This document shows positions 28,751 to 42,390 of a stretch of DNA of 64,000 nucleotides, piece after piece (the first letter of the stretch is position 1; each line of letters starts with the position of its first letter). Under the pieces are notes generated by a model. It saw only the letters and a list, made by a program, of their open reading frames with translations. It was not told where the DNA came from and did no database searches. A program made the translations under genes and the position numbers. The stretch is from Lichenostomus cassidix (taxonomy: Eukaryota > Chordata > Aves > Passeriformes > Meliphagidae): NCBI GenBank assembly GCA_008360975.2, contig CM039211.1:3894767-3958766 (forward strand), written 5' to 3'.

Positions 28751-29573
28751 AATTGTTATTTTTTTAAAGGCACAGGAAGATCATCACAGAACCATTTAGA
28801 AAGTTGTGCTCCCTTAATCAGAAATCACAGTCGCCATGTATCAACCAGGCCTGTATTTTGAGCTTAAGAAATAAAAATAAGAACTAGAAGCTTATGACAA
28901 AAATGTCATTTTTCCCCTGACCTCTCACCCTGCCCAATGTTTGTCTTCTCCAGATGAAGAAAGAAGGGATCTCAACCATAAGACACAAAATATTTCAGAA
29001 ATAACTGAAAAGTTTCTCATATAATTATTCTTCTAGATGCTTATACTTACAGGAAGATGTACTTTACATAAGAGAATAGCAGTTATTAAAAAATGAGACA
29101 ACACATTTTTCACAGAAGATTCAAAAAATGAAAGTTATTGTGTAGAGACAGTGAATTTTATTTTTGCATTAAATAATACATTCCTCCTATATAATCTTTG
29201 CATTACTACACTCCACAGAAAATGAGAGTTATTATATCTAAGGCAATAATTATCAGAGGTTGTGCACTGAAAGGAGAAGCCATTCACACAATGCCTCTCT
29301 TCTGAGACAGGATCTGAGGCTAAACACTAAAAGTGAGCTAATTTCCAATAACAACAATTTGTCATTATGTCTGTAAGAAAAAAAAAATTCATGCCATAAA
29401 CTCTCCTTACATCTACTTTGCTGGTCATGATTTCTGTCTTTATTAGTAAAATATTCTAACAATCTTTTCTATCTGTATTTTTTACCCACACTATATTTAA
29501 GGAATTCTATACTTCCACAAGGTGGCAAAAAAAAATTAGATAGATTCTGTCCTTTGTTGTCCTGGCACTGTAT
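28751..29573. other. XRCC4: XRCC4 intron 3, no feature seen
   Basis: AT-rich unique sequence, nothing recognised. Confidence 0.5.
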
Positions 29574-29792
29574 AGCATATATAGATATAGATGATATAGA
29601 TGATACAGATATAGATATAGATATAGATATATAGATAGATATAGATATAGATGATATAGATATAGATGATATAGATATAGATATAGAGAGGTACACATGG
29701 AGAGATATATACATAGATATATATATATAGGTATATATTTATATCAATATATATTTATAGATACAGATTTTAATATATTTCTGGATATATAT
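29574..29792 (+). repeat. (GATATA)n / (GATA)-type microsatellite
   Basis: About 220 bases of AGATAT and GATGATATAGAT units with TA-rich continuation to about 29792. The regular six-base unit is clearest at 29580-29690. Serine/isoleucine and tyrosine/leucine open frames across it are repeat artefacts. Confidence 0.95.
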
Positions 29793-30375
29793 GGGAGGGT
29801 GTTTGTGAGTCTCTCTCTCTCCTACTAAATCTTAACCCACTGTGTTTCACTTTTTCCTGCTCTGTTTTGAAAACTAATTAACAATTTTTAGAGAGAGCAC
29901 ACTTACAGATACTTAAGTCTGATTTTGAAATGAAAATATTCCCAGCATGTGAACTAAATGATAGAGCTTTAATTGAACAAGTCAACCTTGTACAACCTGT
30001 TACAGGCTATAACTCTCCCCACTCAGCTTCCACTCTTCCTGTCCCTGAGTGAGACACAGAGACCACTGTGCTCTGCTCCCAAAACAGCATTCCAGACTGT
30101 GCTAGCCCTCTTAGGAACACCTACATCCTCGCAGACACATGCTGCCTCCTGCAAGGTATTGCCTAAGCAACATCCTTTCACCAGGGAAATATTAAAGAAG
30201 AACTCGAGGAGGAAAAATAAATTCCAGAGCAGCCCACCAGCACGGAGCAGCTGTGCAGTGCCTGTCTGGCTTTTTGGAGACCTGCAGTGTGTGGAAGCAG
30301 CTGTGACCCCTGGGCTGGAGCAGGAAAGCTCTGCAGATCCACACAACAAATCCTTTTGTCACTGCCCTGTTTGAG
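29793..30375. other. XRCC4: XRCC4 intron 3, no gene seen
   Basis: Unique sequence. Overlapping open frames of 108-133 codons on opposite strands (29973-30374) match no family I know. Confidence 0.5.
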
Positions 30376-30800
30376 CACAGAATCGCAGAATGTTAAGGGT
30401 TGGAAGGGACCTTAAAGGTGACACAGTGCCACCCCTGCCCTGGCAGGGACACCTCCCACTGTCCCAGGCTGCTCCAAGCCCCAGTGTCCAACCTGGCCTG
30501 GAACACTTGCAGGGATCCAGGGGCAGCCACAGCTTCTCTGTCACCCTGTGCCAGGGCCTGCCCACACTCACAGCAACAATATCTCACTGAAATTTCCCGT
30601 GGTTCAGTTCCTACCCATTCCCCTTGTCCTGTCACTCCAGTTTCCAACACAAAGTCCCTTCCCTGCAGCCCCTTCATCTCCTGGAAGGTGCTCTGAGGTC
30701 TCCACACAACCTGCTGCTTTTCAGGGTGAACACCCCAATTTTCTCAGGCTGTTCTCATAGGAGGGATGCTCCAATCCTCTTTTCCAGCTCTGAGGCCACC
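30376..30800 (-). mobile_element. CR1 LINE fragment, 3' end, the longest clear copy
   Basis: On the plus strand it starts with the reversed 3' end (AGCACAGAATCGCAGAATGT, GGGTTGGAAGGGACCTTAAA), passes through GGGGCAGCCACAGCTTCTCT, and extends 5'-ward into CAGCCCCTTCATCTCCTGGA, TCTCAGGCTGTTCTCATAGG and GGGATGCTCCAATCCTC. The tract 30447-30566 is almost identical, in reverse, to the copies at 8728 and 13456. The right border is approximate. Confidence 0.92.
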
Positions 30801-32461
30801 TAGAAAAATCCTGCTTGGAGAAGGTGTTAAAAGCTGGACAGGTGGACTGAAGTCACCCACCAAGGCCATTCTCTTCTGCTGGTACTGAAAGTAAATTCTT
30901 TACTGCAGAGTCAGAGATAAGCCATAGCATTTAGGACAGAACTGCTCAATGTCTTAATTAAAACTAATTAAACTTGAATTAATTTCATTCCAAAGGAATT
31001 AGCACAAAAGGAAGATGTGCCTTACAATACAGCAACTTTCTTTTCTGAGTTGAGAGCTGGAGCTCTTGCAAGACAGACAGGCAGTGGTCCCCTGTTAAAT
31101 ATCAGCCACCTCTCCTACTCCACATGCACACGGGCTCTGAAATAAGGCAGAATCAACAGTTGGATAAAAATAAGCTTTCACTATGAAAATACCTAAGAAT
31201 TTAAAAGAGAAAAATGTTAATGAAAATTCATGTACAGGGTTAAAGAATATGACCTACAAATGAATGATGCTGACACTTACACAAAGAAAGTATTGTTACA
31301 AGCTTGGATCTGGAAAGCATTATACCATTTTTATTTCTTAAGTCAATCAGTGAGTGGTCTTGATTTTTTAAAGCTGTGCCACTATTATCTCCAGGGAAAT
31401 CATTCAGCAGTAACTATGACATCCCTGGGTGTGGTAATAAAACGAGTACACTAGACTTGCACAATACAGTGATGACAACATGAAAGCAGAAGTTGCTTTT
31501 GTAACAGCAAACTCTAGGAAGCTAGAAAAAATTACACAGCACCATGGAAGCCAAGAAATCTGGCAGGTTACATCAGATGGTGTAAAAATATGATCACCAA
31601 CTCCAAAAAACAAGTTTAACACAGAAATCCTGCCTGCAACAAACTTCCCCCCTGACGAAGGCATTACATCTATTCTAGAGCAAAGCAGCTGATGTAAGGG
31701 ATTGATACTTCTCTCAGGTTTTCACCACACGCTGCAGAAACCTTCAAAATTGCCATCCGATTAGCTCCACATCCACTGGAAATTAAATTCCTTCTGGCTT
31801 CACTATTTTGTATGAGAGCAGTTCCCAAATGTTTTTGGAGAGTGCTCCACTGTTTCTCACACCCCTAACCCCACACATTCTGTGGGGATTGTGCTGCAAG
31901 GAGGCTACATCTCTAGAGGACACCAAGGGGAAACTGGGATCATCATCACCTACCAGAACACATTAATACCCATCCCCATCCCTCACCAAGCACACCAGAA
32001 CACCACAGGAGCTGGAATATCCTAGGGACCACTTCCAAGAGTCCCTGTGAAAGCAGCCACTCTCTTACAGAGGCTAGAGAGAGCTCAAGGGCATGGAGAT
32101 GGAGTGTTCCCCATCTGCTGGCCGCTGTGCCTGGGGACATCCCCAGAAAATTTTAATTTATTTACTTTGATTTAATTCAGGTGTGAAGGCAACCACAGCA
32201 TGCAGTATTCCATACCCCTGGAATACTGCTCCATCAGGTCTGCAGCAGAAGCTACTGTATTTTCTTAGATTAAGAAGGGACTGCAGAAGGTCTCAGGTTT
32301 CCCTTTTGCTGGAATACCTGGATGATGGGAAAACAGGTAGAAATGAGGACAGAGAAGGCTCTGCATTTGCAAGTTACTCCTTCCACCCCTCACCAACTTT
32401 TGGAAAAGAGGCAGAACTGGAAGCAGACTTTGATCCTGAATGTTCTTCATGGAGTCAGGGA
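30801..32461. other. XRCC4: XRCC4 intron 3, no gene seen
   Basis: Unique sequence, moderately GC-rich around 31940-32130. Nothing recognised. Confidence 0.5.
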
Positions 32462-32620
32462 CTGGGAAGGAGCTCTGGAGGTCTCCAGCCCAACCCCTTT
32501 TCCATTCCTGGTCAGGCCAGGCTGCTCAGGGCTTTTTCCCCTTGGGAACTGGAATGCTCCAAGCACTGAGAGAGCATACAGCCTCTCCAGACAACCTGAC
32601 CCAACACTTGCCTGGCCTCT
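32462..32620 (-). mobile_element. CR1 LINE fragment, diverged
   Basis: On the plus strand GGAGCTCTGGAGGTCTCCAG, CCCAACCCCTTTTCC, AGGCTGCTCAGGGC and GCCTCTCCAGACAACCTGAC follow the antisense CR1 3' pattern (CTGGAGATCATCTAGTCCAAC ... CAGGTTGCTCAGGAC ... CTCTCTGGGCAACCTG). Borders are approximate. Confidence 0.7.
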
Positions 32621-32885
32621 ACATCCCACTGGAAACTGTGGGTTTATGTCTCCTGTCCCTGTTTCTCCTGCCATGCACCACTGCCTGCCTCTGGGAAAGA
32701 GGGGAATGATGATTTCTTCGAGGGATTTGGTATTTTATCCAAATCTGATCATTTCCCTGGGCCCTGCACCTTGGTGCAATCACAGGAAACACTGTCACAC
32801 AAACCCTCTGACAGAGGAATTTAACTTTCCAAAAGAGTTTCTTCATCAGTTAGTCTAGTTGGGTTATTTTTTATTTGTCTGCTAA

Positions 32886-32909
32886 ACACACACACACACA
32901 CACACACAC
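32886..32909 (+). repeat. (CA)n dinucleotide microsatellite
   Basis: About 24 bases of uninterrupted CA units, followed by a short C run. Confidence 0.95.
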
Positions 32910-33784
32910 CCCAACTTGTATCCATTTGTTCTAGGTCATATTCTATTCCCTAGCTTACAAGTGTTTTTCTCCTTGATCATGTTCAGACTCTGTAGTTCAT
33001 AGATAAATCTCTCAGACACTATTTTTTCTGTTTGACTAAAGTTCCTTGTAGCTTTGTCTACATAAATATTAGTTTCTATGCTCCTCATATCACACAACCT
33101 TCCTCCCAGTTTCAACTTGAATTTCTTGACTGCGAATGACCAGGACTGTGCATTTAATTTCAAATACATACCATGTGAAAGTAGACAGTGAAAATGCACA
33201 GAAAACAGACAGAGACTTTAATATTGATAATCTTCAAGTGCCACATATATCTATTTGCATGTTTCATTTCTTTCCTTTAACCCTGTGTAACAATCACCAG
33301 GATATAGGGATTACCTACATTTCAGGAGACCTGGTTCTTCAGATAGCTTTAGAATAAAAAATGGTAAATGAAAATAGTAAGAACATCAGATAATTCTTAA
33401 ATATCCCCCCCACCCCAAAAGTAAAGCCAAGTAAATAGGTTAGAGTACCAAAGACCTACTGAGCCAGAAAAAATGGATTTCTTTCATGAATGGCATTATA
33501 TCTACATGTCTTTCCTTAAAGCCTTTGGAAAACTTCCTTGTTTAATCTCTACACCCCTCAGAAACATCGTATTTCACATATCTATACAATCAGCTACTTC
33601 TGTGAAGCTTAATCCCACCCATGCTGAAAGGGTCTTTAGCTACTGAATTTTGACAGCTGTGGCATGGTCTGGTCAGGATCTACCCAGGCTGTGATTCCAC
33701 TGCCTCAGAGTGCTCTGGAACCATTTTCCCAGGCTGACTCTAAAAAATGCTGCTCATGAGAGCACTTCCTCCTCTAACCTTAAA
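32910..33784. other. XRCC4: XRCC4 intron 3, no feature seen
   Basis: Unique AT-rich sequence, nothing recognised. Confidence 0.5.
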
Positions 33785-33815
33785 CATATATATACATATA
33801 TATATATATATATAT
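33785..33815. repeat. (TA)n dinucleotide microsatellite
   Basis: About 31 bases of TA units with one C interruption (TATATACATATA). Self-complementary, so it can form a hairpin. Confidence 0.93.
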
Positions 33816-36800
33816 GGAACATCCAAACCATATCTTTGTAAAAAGTGAGATATAATTCCAAAAAAAGGCATGAACTGAGTAAAGTTTCAGAGCACTTGCA
33901 CTACAGAAATGCTCATCTCTCAAGGTGCTAAGCCACAGAAAGCTGCCACTAATTTCCTCCCCACACCATTTTTTTTTTGGCCACTGTGCAAATGAATCCC
34001 TTAAAATTAGAAATATACTTAGTATTTTAGAATACTGGAATGAGCCGCAGCAGTAATACTCAGTACCTGTATGGTCTAGCCTTTCTTCCACTTTTTTTTT
34101 TTCTCCCAATGGCAATCAGATAAATTGTTTCACTTCAACCACCCCAAAAAAATCAAAACAATTGGAGTAAAAAAGCCAAAGGCAAAAAATATATAAAAAT
34201 CAGGTACACTAGTTACTTTTTAGAACAGAAATATGGAACAGGCAACCTTATAGTTTCACAAATAGTGATGAGTATGTGAAAAACAAACCATTCAAGCATT
34301 TTGTTGAATTTGGGATGAAATGACTATTTCACCACACAAAACCTGTCAGGTTTGCATTTTATGCATGCACCCCAATGCTTTCTCCTGTTCCCTGTGCTTC
34401 TCCCTCTTTTATCATTCCCTTCTACACTTCAGGCAACACTGCCCATTCAGCTCCCTGCTACCCCTCTGCCTCTGAAGTGAGCTCACAAAGAGGAGTGAAG
34501 CAGGACACCCTGAAAGGACCTTTATTTTTTTCATCTTTTCCCTCATTAATTCCGTGGCTCCAGGCAGGATCAGATGCGTTCCCAGCTCGCTGAGCAGGCA
34601 GCAGGTCTGTGAGCAATGGAACTACTGAAGGCTGGTTTCCTATGGCTATGACTCTTGTGCTGGATCCCCTAATGTCTAAAAAGGTGAGAAATCCAGTCAA
34701 AGCCTTTCCCTTATTTAATGCATTCATAACTCCTCTCTCCCGTGAGGATTTGCTAGTGTCTAATAATACAGTTGATCTCATTCCACAGCTTTTTCCAAAG
34801 CAGGCACATGAATAGGGTCTCTTTTTCTCCATCCAGGCACCTATTTCCATGAAACTAGTAGGAACCTGATATCTTTGAGACCTTTACTCCTGTCAAATCT
34901 GTTTGAAATTGTCCAGGAGTTTCAGAAGTTATTGGGGGGAAAGGGGAGGAGGTAAGAGGCTGGCAGTCAGCAGAGGCACACAGCATGACCACGTACGCTT
35001 TGTTTCCTTAGGAAGCAGGGTAAAACACTTGCACTTTTTATTATTTCTAAAACCTGCCCTAAATGAATTAGGAAATGAGCTTTACTTGGAGATCTAAACT
35101 TGTTTTCTTCCTTGTTTTTCATGTAATTTATAGTGTGGCAGTAATACAATAGGCTCTAGACATAACATCTGGATTCAGGTCTCAGGGCTTAAATGCATGA
35201 ACAGTTCACAACTGTGTTAATTTAGATTTCAGAGGGAAAGCCTTATGAGATAGCTTAAATCATAACTTATTTCTTAGAGGCTAAGAACAGAACATGGGCC
35301 ATTACCATAAAACAACTGGCACACAAACTATCACACAGCAACCTCCTTGAGTCTGAGGCTTGAGTCTCCCAAAAGTATGAAAGGATACCTGCCAAGGATT
35401 TAATTTAATCTGCCTGGGTTTTTTTTTTTTTTTTTCTTCAAATAGTCTTCATTTATGTTCAGGTTTCCAACTCAAAAATTATTCTAGAAAAATCTTACTT
35501 AAGTAAAAATGTTTGAAGAAGCAGACTCTTCTTCTGAACAGACACAACGTATATGCAACATGAACATGAAACACTTAAAAAAGCCCCATGCAAGCCTTTA
35601 GAAACCTCCAGAGAAGTTTCTACAAACATTATGAAAGGTGGACCCATATAAATGTGCTTTCAGCCAAAAATCTCCAAAATAAAAGCAAGACTTGCAGGAG
35701 TGCTGGTGATATTACTGTCAATGAAGGTTCCAAGGTAACAAAATATAAATTATGAATACTTCCAAGATTAAAAAAAGCCCACCACATTATGTGCTGCATA
35801 ATGGGACTATTTTAATACTACCTGTCACCTGATCCTATTGCTACATGTGAAGCCCAGACTGCAGCTTTCCTTTAAAAACTGCAATAAAGCACAACTGAAA
35901 TGTCTGGAGTAATAACTGTCAGATATGAAGACAACTCGTCTTGGGAGCTACTTCCCTTCAAACACTGACCTTTAGGCTTGGGAAGTAATGGAAACTATAA
36001 AGTGCTTGATGAATACACCCTTGGAGCTGACATGCCAACGTTTTGCAGTAATCTGGGTCTGATTCCCCCTGAATATTCTGGCAGTAAACAGCTCCAGGAT
36101 TGCACACTTCTCTTTTTTTCTTTTTTTTCTCTCTTTGGAAAGTAAATGTATAACCACGTGAATAAGCATGAGATAATGCCTAGACCGAGGCAAAATATAA
36201 AAGTGTTCCCAGCTAAGCACTACAAACAATTTTCCAGTGTGAGTAATAACACTGCACTCATTTAGAACAACCATTGACTGTTTTCAGGATGGTATTTTAC
36301 CCTTTGTTTGAAAAACAATCCCTTCAGGATGTTGACAGCCATGTGCTGAAGGCTTCAAGATCCAAACACCCAGCTGCTTAATAAAAACTTGATTGAATGG
36401 AGTTATTCTATCCCATTAAAAAAAGGAACAGTTTGAAGATTGTGCACCTAATCTGAGCAATCTGAACATCTGTGCTTGCTGTGCCCCACCCACAAACATG
36501 GAAATACTCAATGCATCACGAGATGTATGTACTGAACATGACAAAATTCCAGTGAAGCCAAAATTCCAAGCAGTGGTGAGTTCATAGAAGGACATAAACA
36601 CTTCTATAAATTATCAAGACATGAATAGCACGTTTTTTCCATCCAGGAGTCTAAAGAAACACACTAAAAAAAGCCAAATTCTTATTTTCACATAGAAAGA
36701 AATCAGCACCAGTTCAGATTCAGGAATGAGATGCAGGTGAAAAATTTACTGATTTCTCTCTGCCTAGTTATGTCCCTATTCTTATTGTTCAAATTCTTCA

Positions 36801-38602
36801 GCAGGCAAAGACTTCCCCCATCCCTTAAGATACTATTCATTTTAAGTAAGCTTTAAGAAAAATAAGAATGAAAGGAGTATTTTAAAAAATCAAGGAGAAC
36901 TTGCCTGAATTTCCTGGTAGAACTCTGTCAGAGAGGTAGAAATTTGACAACCAACACTTGTTCTAGAGTACATACTTCAGTAATAGGAGGAGAGAAATTT
37001 TTACAGCTAAGAGAGATTCTCACTTGGTTGGAGGTGGGTTGAGGGGTGCATTCCCCCCTTCTTTTGTCACAAGAATAATCCCTTCACCAACAGTGGTCCC
37101 AAAGGACCCACGAGGCAAACCCAACTCTCACAGGAAGGATGGACAGGAAGGCAGCTCAAGCTTGAACCAATTCCAGGTTCAGCAGGAGCAGCAGCACATC
37201 TTGAACCACAGACTGATGTTCATTCTCCCCAAAAACCCTTGTGTGACTCCATTCAGAACTTAGATGTTCTATCATGTAAGGGTATTAAAAATATGACGTT
37301 TTTATTCCATGGGTAAAGATCATTTCAGAGCATTGACTGATCACGGGTCATTCCTGAGTGATCAAATATCACTTTATCCTGACTGATGCGAGGTGATTAT
37401 CAAGTTCTATGTCAGATCCATTCATGGGCACTACAAATTCAACTCCAGCAAATAATTTTTATATGGGTTATTATAATGATGAAAGGCAGCAAAAGCTTTG
37501 CATTCAAGAAACCTGCATTAAGTTCTAATAATAGCTGAAATAAAAACAGGTTTTCTGGAAATTCAAATCACCTGAATCTGTCAAAAGACAAAAAAAAAAA
37601 AAAAATCCCTTATCTGAAATCCCTTAACTAATGCTTAAAATGAATGCAATTATAATACATCTTTTCACAATGGAAGTTTTTACTCAGATCAAAAGCTGGA
37701 ATGGATTCAATTAGAAAACATTTTTCCCTGAAATCTTATAAATTCTCATCTGCAAAAGAAATATAGTTCACAGATAAAAAAGTTAGACTAAACTGGTTGC
37801 TAGCAACACAAACAAAACATTTACTTTTTTTTCCGCATCATACCATTTTCAAAAGTTTTCCCCACGAAGTATTTAGAGAATTAATGTTTTCTTAAGCCAA
37901 GCCAACCCTGGATGAAGGAAAGCATTTCTTTCTCACAATCAGGATCCTATAGAGCACAACGGGAGACTTGATGGGATGATGTTTTACAACATGAGGTGCT
38001 CAGACGAGGCATCGAAAAGCCACCTCGGGGCATTTTATTTGCAAATAAAAGGCCAAGAGGCAAAAATTTCCAGGGAATCCAGTCAGAAGAGTAGAATGTC
38101 CTTTATTTTGCAGTCTCCCAACCCTGAGACAGGGACAGGCTCCCTCTGGATGGCTCCAGCTGTTTGTCAGAGGCCAACAGCAGAACACTTCACTTATCAC
38201 AGAAATGGGGGAAAGAACCTCAGAATTTAATTTCATTTTTGCAGTAATTTCAATGGAGGAAAAACATCATCGCTCAGGTCTGTTGTATTTTATTTTCTTC
38301 ATTTTTTCCTGCCAGCAAGGCAGAGCAAAAGGGACAATCTCTAGTAGTAGAACAACAGTTTTCTTATGAAACAGAAAATGCTGAGATTTTGTGGGTTTGC
38401 TTGGCTTTGGTTTCTGCTTTGTGCTTGTTTGATTTCTAAGCACCCATTTTGTTTTATTAGGATACTAAGGTAATACCTTATTAGGACAGTAACAACACTA
38501 TATGATAATAATATTGTTATCTTATTTACTACAGAATAATAAAATACTAGCAGTGGGTACCTTGAAGAACATCTGGTTGAGCTAGTGCTGTTTAATGTGA
38601 TC
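33816..38602. other. XRCC4: XRCC4 intron 3, no gene seen
   Basis: A long stretch of unique AT-rich intron. T runs at 35421-35436 and 36112-36129 and an A run at 37592-37606 are the only simple features. No recognisable coding exon or transposon. Confidence 0.5.
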
Positions 38603-38762
38603 AATAAAAAAACACAACCAACTAAAAAACCCCAAGAACAACAACAAAAACAAACAAAAACCAATCCAAACAAAAACCAAAAAAACCCTACAAAACAAAA
38701 CAAACCCAACGAAAGAAAACAAACGAACAACATAACAACAAAAAACAATCCCCAACCACCAG
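38603..38762 (+). repeat. A/C-rich low-complexity tract
   Basis: About 160 bases made almost entirely of A and C (AACAACAACAAAAACAAACA and CCAAAAAAACCC types), with only a handful of G and T. On the XRCC4 transcript strand it is U/G-rich. Hydrophobic open frames on the minus strand are composition artefacts. Confidence 0.92.
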
Positions 38763-41203
38763 AAAATAATACATACACTGAGGTGATAAAACAGGCAAAA
38801 CTCAGTAGACACGTATTTCCATCAGCAACAAGTTGGAAAAGAAGATACGCAGCAGAAAACACAAGCAATAGCTGAAGATGGAAAGGTAATTTTTACTTTA
38901 AAGCACAAAATGTCTCAGTGTCACATATCAACCACCACTTACCAGCATTAAAAAAAAATCACTATTCTAAAACACAGACAAAGTGAGATCCAAAGGGATG
39001 TATCTGTGAAGAAGAACCACTGAGAATTGAACCATTTTCAAAGGTGGCTCCTGGTTTTGGTGATGTGGGGAAGCCCTGCCCAGGAAGCTGTGATGGAATA
39101 CCTGACTGAAAGACTACTCTACAAAGAGCCCTGAGCACAGAGAGAGTAGTAAAGATCCTAATTTTAGGATTTTTCTTTCGTTTATATCGATATTTCACTG
39201 TCAAAGACACATTGGTCAGTGAGACAATGGCATGTCCTGAGTTAAACAGGCCTGACATGTCCATGTAGGTTCTTTTTTTGACTGGGATAGATCAAGTACT
39301 TACATGGTCTGAGCTCTCCTCAGGCAAGCAGTTATCTCCACACTGCTAAATATAACCTCACTGAGGTTCTCTGTGGCCTCCTGCACTGCATGCTCAGCCA
39401 CAGACCTGCACAAACCTGGCCACAAATAACACCTAAAACCATCCCTGGCTGGGGAAGTGGAAAAGACCCAAACTGTTTCTGAAACTACAAAACTGATCAC
39501 TCAACTTGCTTCCCACCAGAGCTACATGGGGATTTTTTGGGGATGTGCAAGTAAAGTGCTCCCGTGAGCAAATCCCACCTTGTGCTCACAAAACATGTGG
39601 ATATATATGAGGAGACTTTTGAAAAGAAGCCATTCCACACTCTGGGACAGCTGTTTTAAACACAGGAGATGTGATTATTTATCCTGGGATGTAAGCTGGA
39701 GGAAGTGGTGCTTTCAAGCCCCACGGAGCTGAACTGGAATGACACTGGTAGCATAAAACAGCCCAGGCTGGGAGGCAAAATCGTGTGAGTGACTCCACCA
39801 GCCCACACAAACACAACCAGAGATGAACCAGAGCAGCAGCACAGCTCACTGCAATAGCTCTTTGCTGCCAAAACCCCAAAGTACAAGAATTCTTCTTCTT
39901 TTTTTTTTCTTTCTAAAAAGGAGGGGAGATATCCTTACCCTGCGCTTGACTTGCAAACTGAAGAATATTATTTCATGTTTTGCAAGACTAGCACCCTGTA
40001 GCTGGTAGCCAACAGCACTCCTACCAAGCTCAGAGCTCGCTGGATTTTTTTGGCTGGCTAACATTTAAGCAATCACTAAAATAAATAACAGTTAAGTGAG
40101 GATGCTCAACACTGCTAAATAATTTCATTCCCCTTATTCTGAGCCATTGGAAAGTGATGATGGTAATTACAGCAAATGTTGCTTGAAAATAGTACCAAGG
40201 AACAAAAAAAATAGGTAACTGCTGTCCAAATTTCTGTTAACATTAATTATCTCAGAGCACATTAAACTTGCAAAAGCAGCATGTTTATTGTCTTTATATT
40301 TTGCTTTCATCCACTGGAGTGTAACAATTCAAATATGCTGGAAATGAAAACAAAAGTGATGCCATGCTCACTGATTGTGGAGATGAAATTCCCAAGAAGC
40401 AAAAGAGATCTGATAAAAATTTCATCACCTTTGTGTGTTGAAATCTACCTGAAACACAGCCTTCCATAGCAAATGAAGGAGCTGCAAAGCTTTTAAAAAT
40501 ATATTGCAAATACTTAGGTCTTCACAATCCAGAAGTATAACTTTGAAAATAAATGTAATTTGTGCACCATCTGCCCATCCCAACTTCCAGCAAGCTCAGG
40601 CTCCTCAGAGACAGTGAGTGAACTAACCCAAAATACCAAATGCCAGCATGAAGAACTACAAATGAGCTACTTCCAAAACACATGGAACAGAGAAAGGATG
40701 TTACAAAAGTTACCAGAAACTGCACAGAAGTGCAAAGTGGACAGTGCCTCTCCAAGTTTTCACTCTTACCACAGATACAAGGTTGTGTCTCACAGATCTG
40801 AGCACTTTATTTGGAAGACCAAGGGGCCAAGAGAAACAACAGCAAATGAAACTATTTCAGCTTTCTCTAAATAAATCTGAGCAGAATCTTATAAGTGATA
40901 CCTTACCAGATATCTCAAGAACCACATTCCTGTATATAGAATCATCTACTGTGTACAGAAATAAGCAGCTACAGCTCACAGCAATCACAATTTCACTTTC
41001 TTAAACCTGAAGGTAGAGGTAATTGCCCCAAAGATGACAGTCATGAGCTCCTGTGTCACATCTGAACCAAATTCACTGAGCCCCTTCCAGGAAAGAAGAC
41101 ACAGCACCAACTGAATAAACCCTCTGTGGCTTTAGAGGTTACAGAGTATAACAAATATCTCCAGGAAATCAGGCTTCTGCTGTCACCTAAATAAAGTCTG
41201 AGG
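38763..41203. other. XRCC4: XRCC4 intron 3, no gene seen
   Basis: Unique intron. The open frames at 40560-40874 and 38962-39264 match nothing I recognise. Confidence 0.5.
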
Positions 41204-41341
41204 AATTAACTGGTATCTTACCTTCATATCAGTTTCATGGATTAATAATTTAGGGCAGTATTCTACAAAAACAATTAACTGATACCTTACCATCACACAA
41301 ATATCACAGATTAATAATTTAGGGCAGCATTTGATAAAAAT
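41204..41341. repeat. tandem duplication, 69-bp unit, two copies
   Basis: Copy 1 is 41204-41272 and copy 2 is 41273-41341. Both begin AATTAACTG and share GATTAATAATTTAGGGCAG exactly. The rest differs by scattered substitutions, so the duplication is not recent. Confidence 0.88.
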
Positions 41342-42390
41342 AACAGGACCGCACCTAAAGCTGTGCAATTGCAAAACAGTTTTTAGGGACATTATTCTCT
41401 TTTCTCCCCCCACATAGGGAGGCAGCTCTCGTCAATGGAGAACAAAACACTTTTGTCATACTCCTCCCCAGAGGAAAGATAGCTCTCTGCAGAGCTGCAA
41501 GATAATTCACGTCAAAACGAGGAGCAATCCTAACTACTATGAAAACAAATACTGTATTTCAAAACCCACTGGGAGGAGCCCGTTGTGCAAGAGGTCAGGA
41601 TAGTTAGTGCTCCTCTACTTCAGTTCATTAATTGTAGCTAAGGATGGCTTTATTTATAAGAATGAGATAAGTTCTCTATCATACCATGATTATTGCCTCT
41701 CTTTTCTAAACCAGTAACATAAGTCTTATACACAAGCTTCCTTTTCCTTTCCACTGGTTCTCAAGTTAAAAAATAGCAACTGAAAGGTGAAATCCAAACA
41801 GGATGACTCCTCTCACTTTTCTCCTTGAAAAATTGGGAGCTACATTTAAATATAACATTATATTTAAATAAGCCCTAAGTAAAACAAACAATAACACAAA
41901 TCAACTGTGATGGCTGACTTGTCCAGAAAGCAGCCACTTTCTGGCACAGACATGGGAAGCTGCAGTGTTGGAGAAGTACATGAAACAATCCCTCCTAGCA
42001 TGAGAGATTTGGCTCTACATTTGCAATTTCACTGAAAGAGAAAACACTTCTCAGTTCAAAGGAAGACTTTCTATCTCTGTAATTCTAAATTGCATTTGTT
42101 CTATTTCAGATTTTCTAAATGACGCTTGGACATGGTGATGGCTGGAGAGATTCCATAACTTTAAAGTGAGTCAATCAATAGTGAAAAGCAATTTCATCCC
42201 CTAGAGTTTTGAAACAAGATATTTTGGCACTGCTCAACTTATAAGAATGTAAGGGTATTACTGTTTTCTAGCATTAATTGTTTCAGTCATGGCAACACCG
42301 TGATTTCAGGAAAGTTAGCTTGTAAGTTCTGTGGAATTATTACATTATTATAGCAATGTCCACTGCCACTCTCCCATCTTGTAGAATAGA
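41342..42390. other. XRCC4: XRCC4 intron 3, no feature seen
   Basis: Unique AT-rich sequence, nothing recognised. Confidence 0.5.

Noticed and set aside
30359..30707. Overlapping frames on both strands around 30.5 kb
   Set aside because: They are translations of the CR1 3' non-coding end, and the same peptides recur at 8.8 and 13.5 kb with the other copies.
32183..32858. 128- and 178-codon plus-strand frames
   Set aside because: They overlap an antisense CR1 fragment and show no protein similarity.
38341..38868. 175-codon hydrophobic minus-strand frame resembling a membrane protein
   Set aside because: Its hydrophobic middle is the complement of the A/C-only tract; Phe, Val, Leu, Gly and Cys follow from composition alone.
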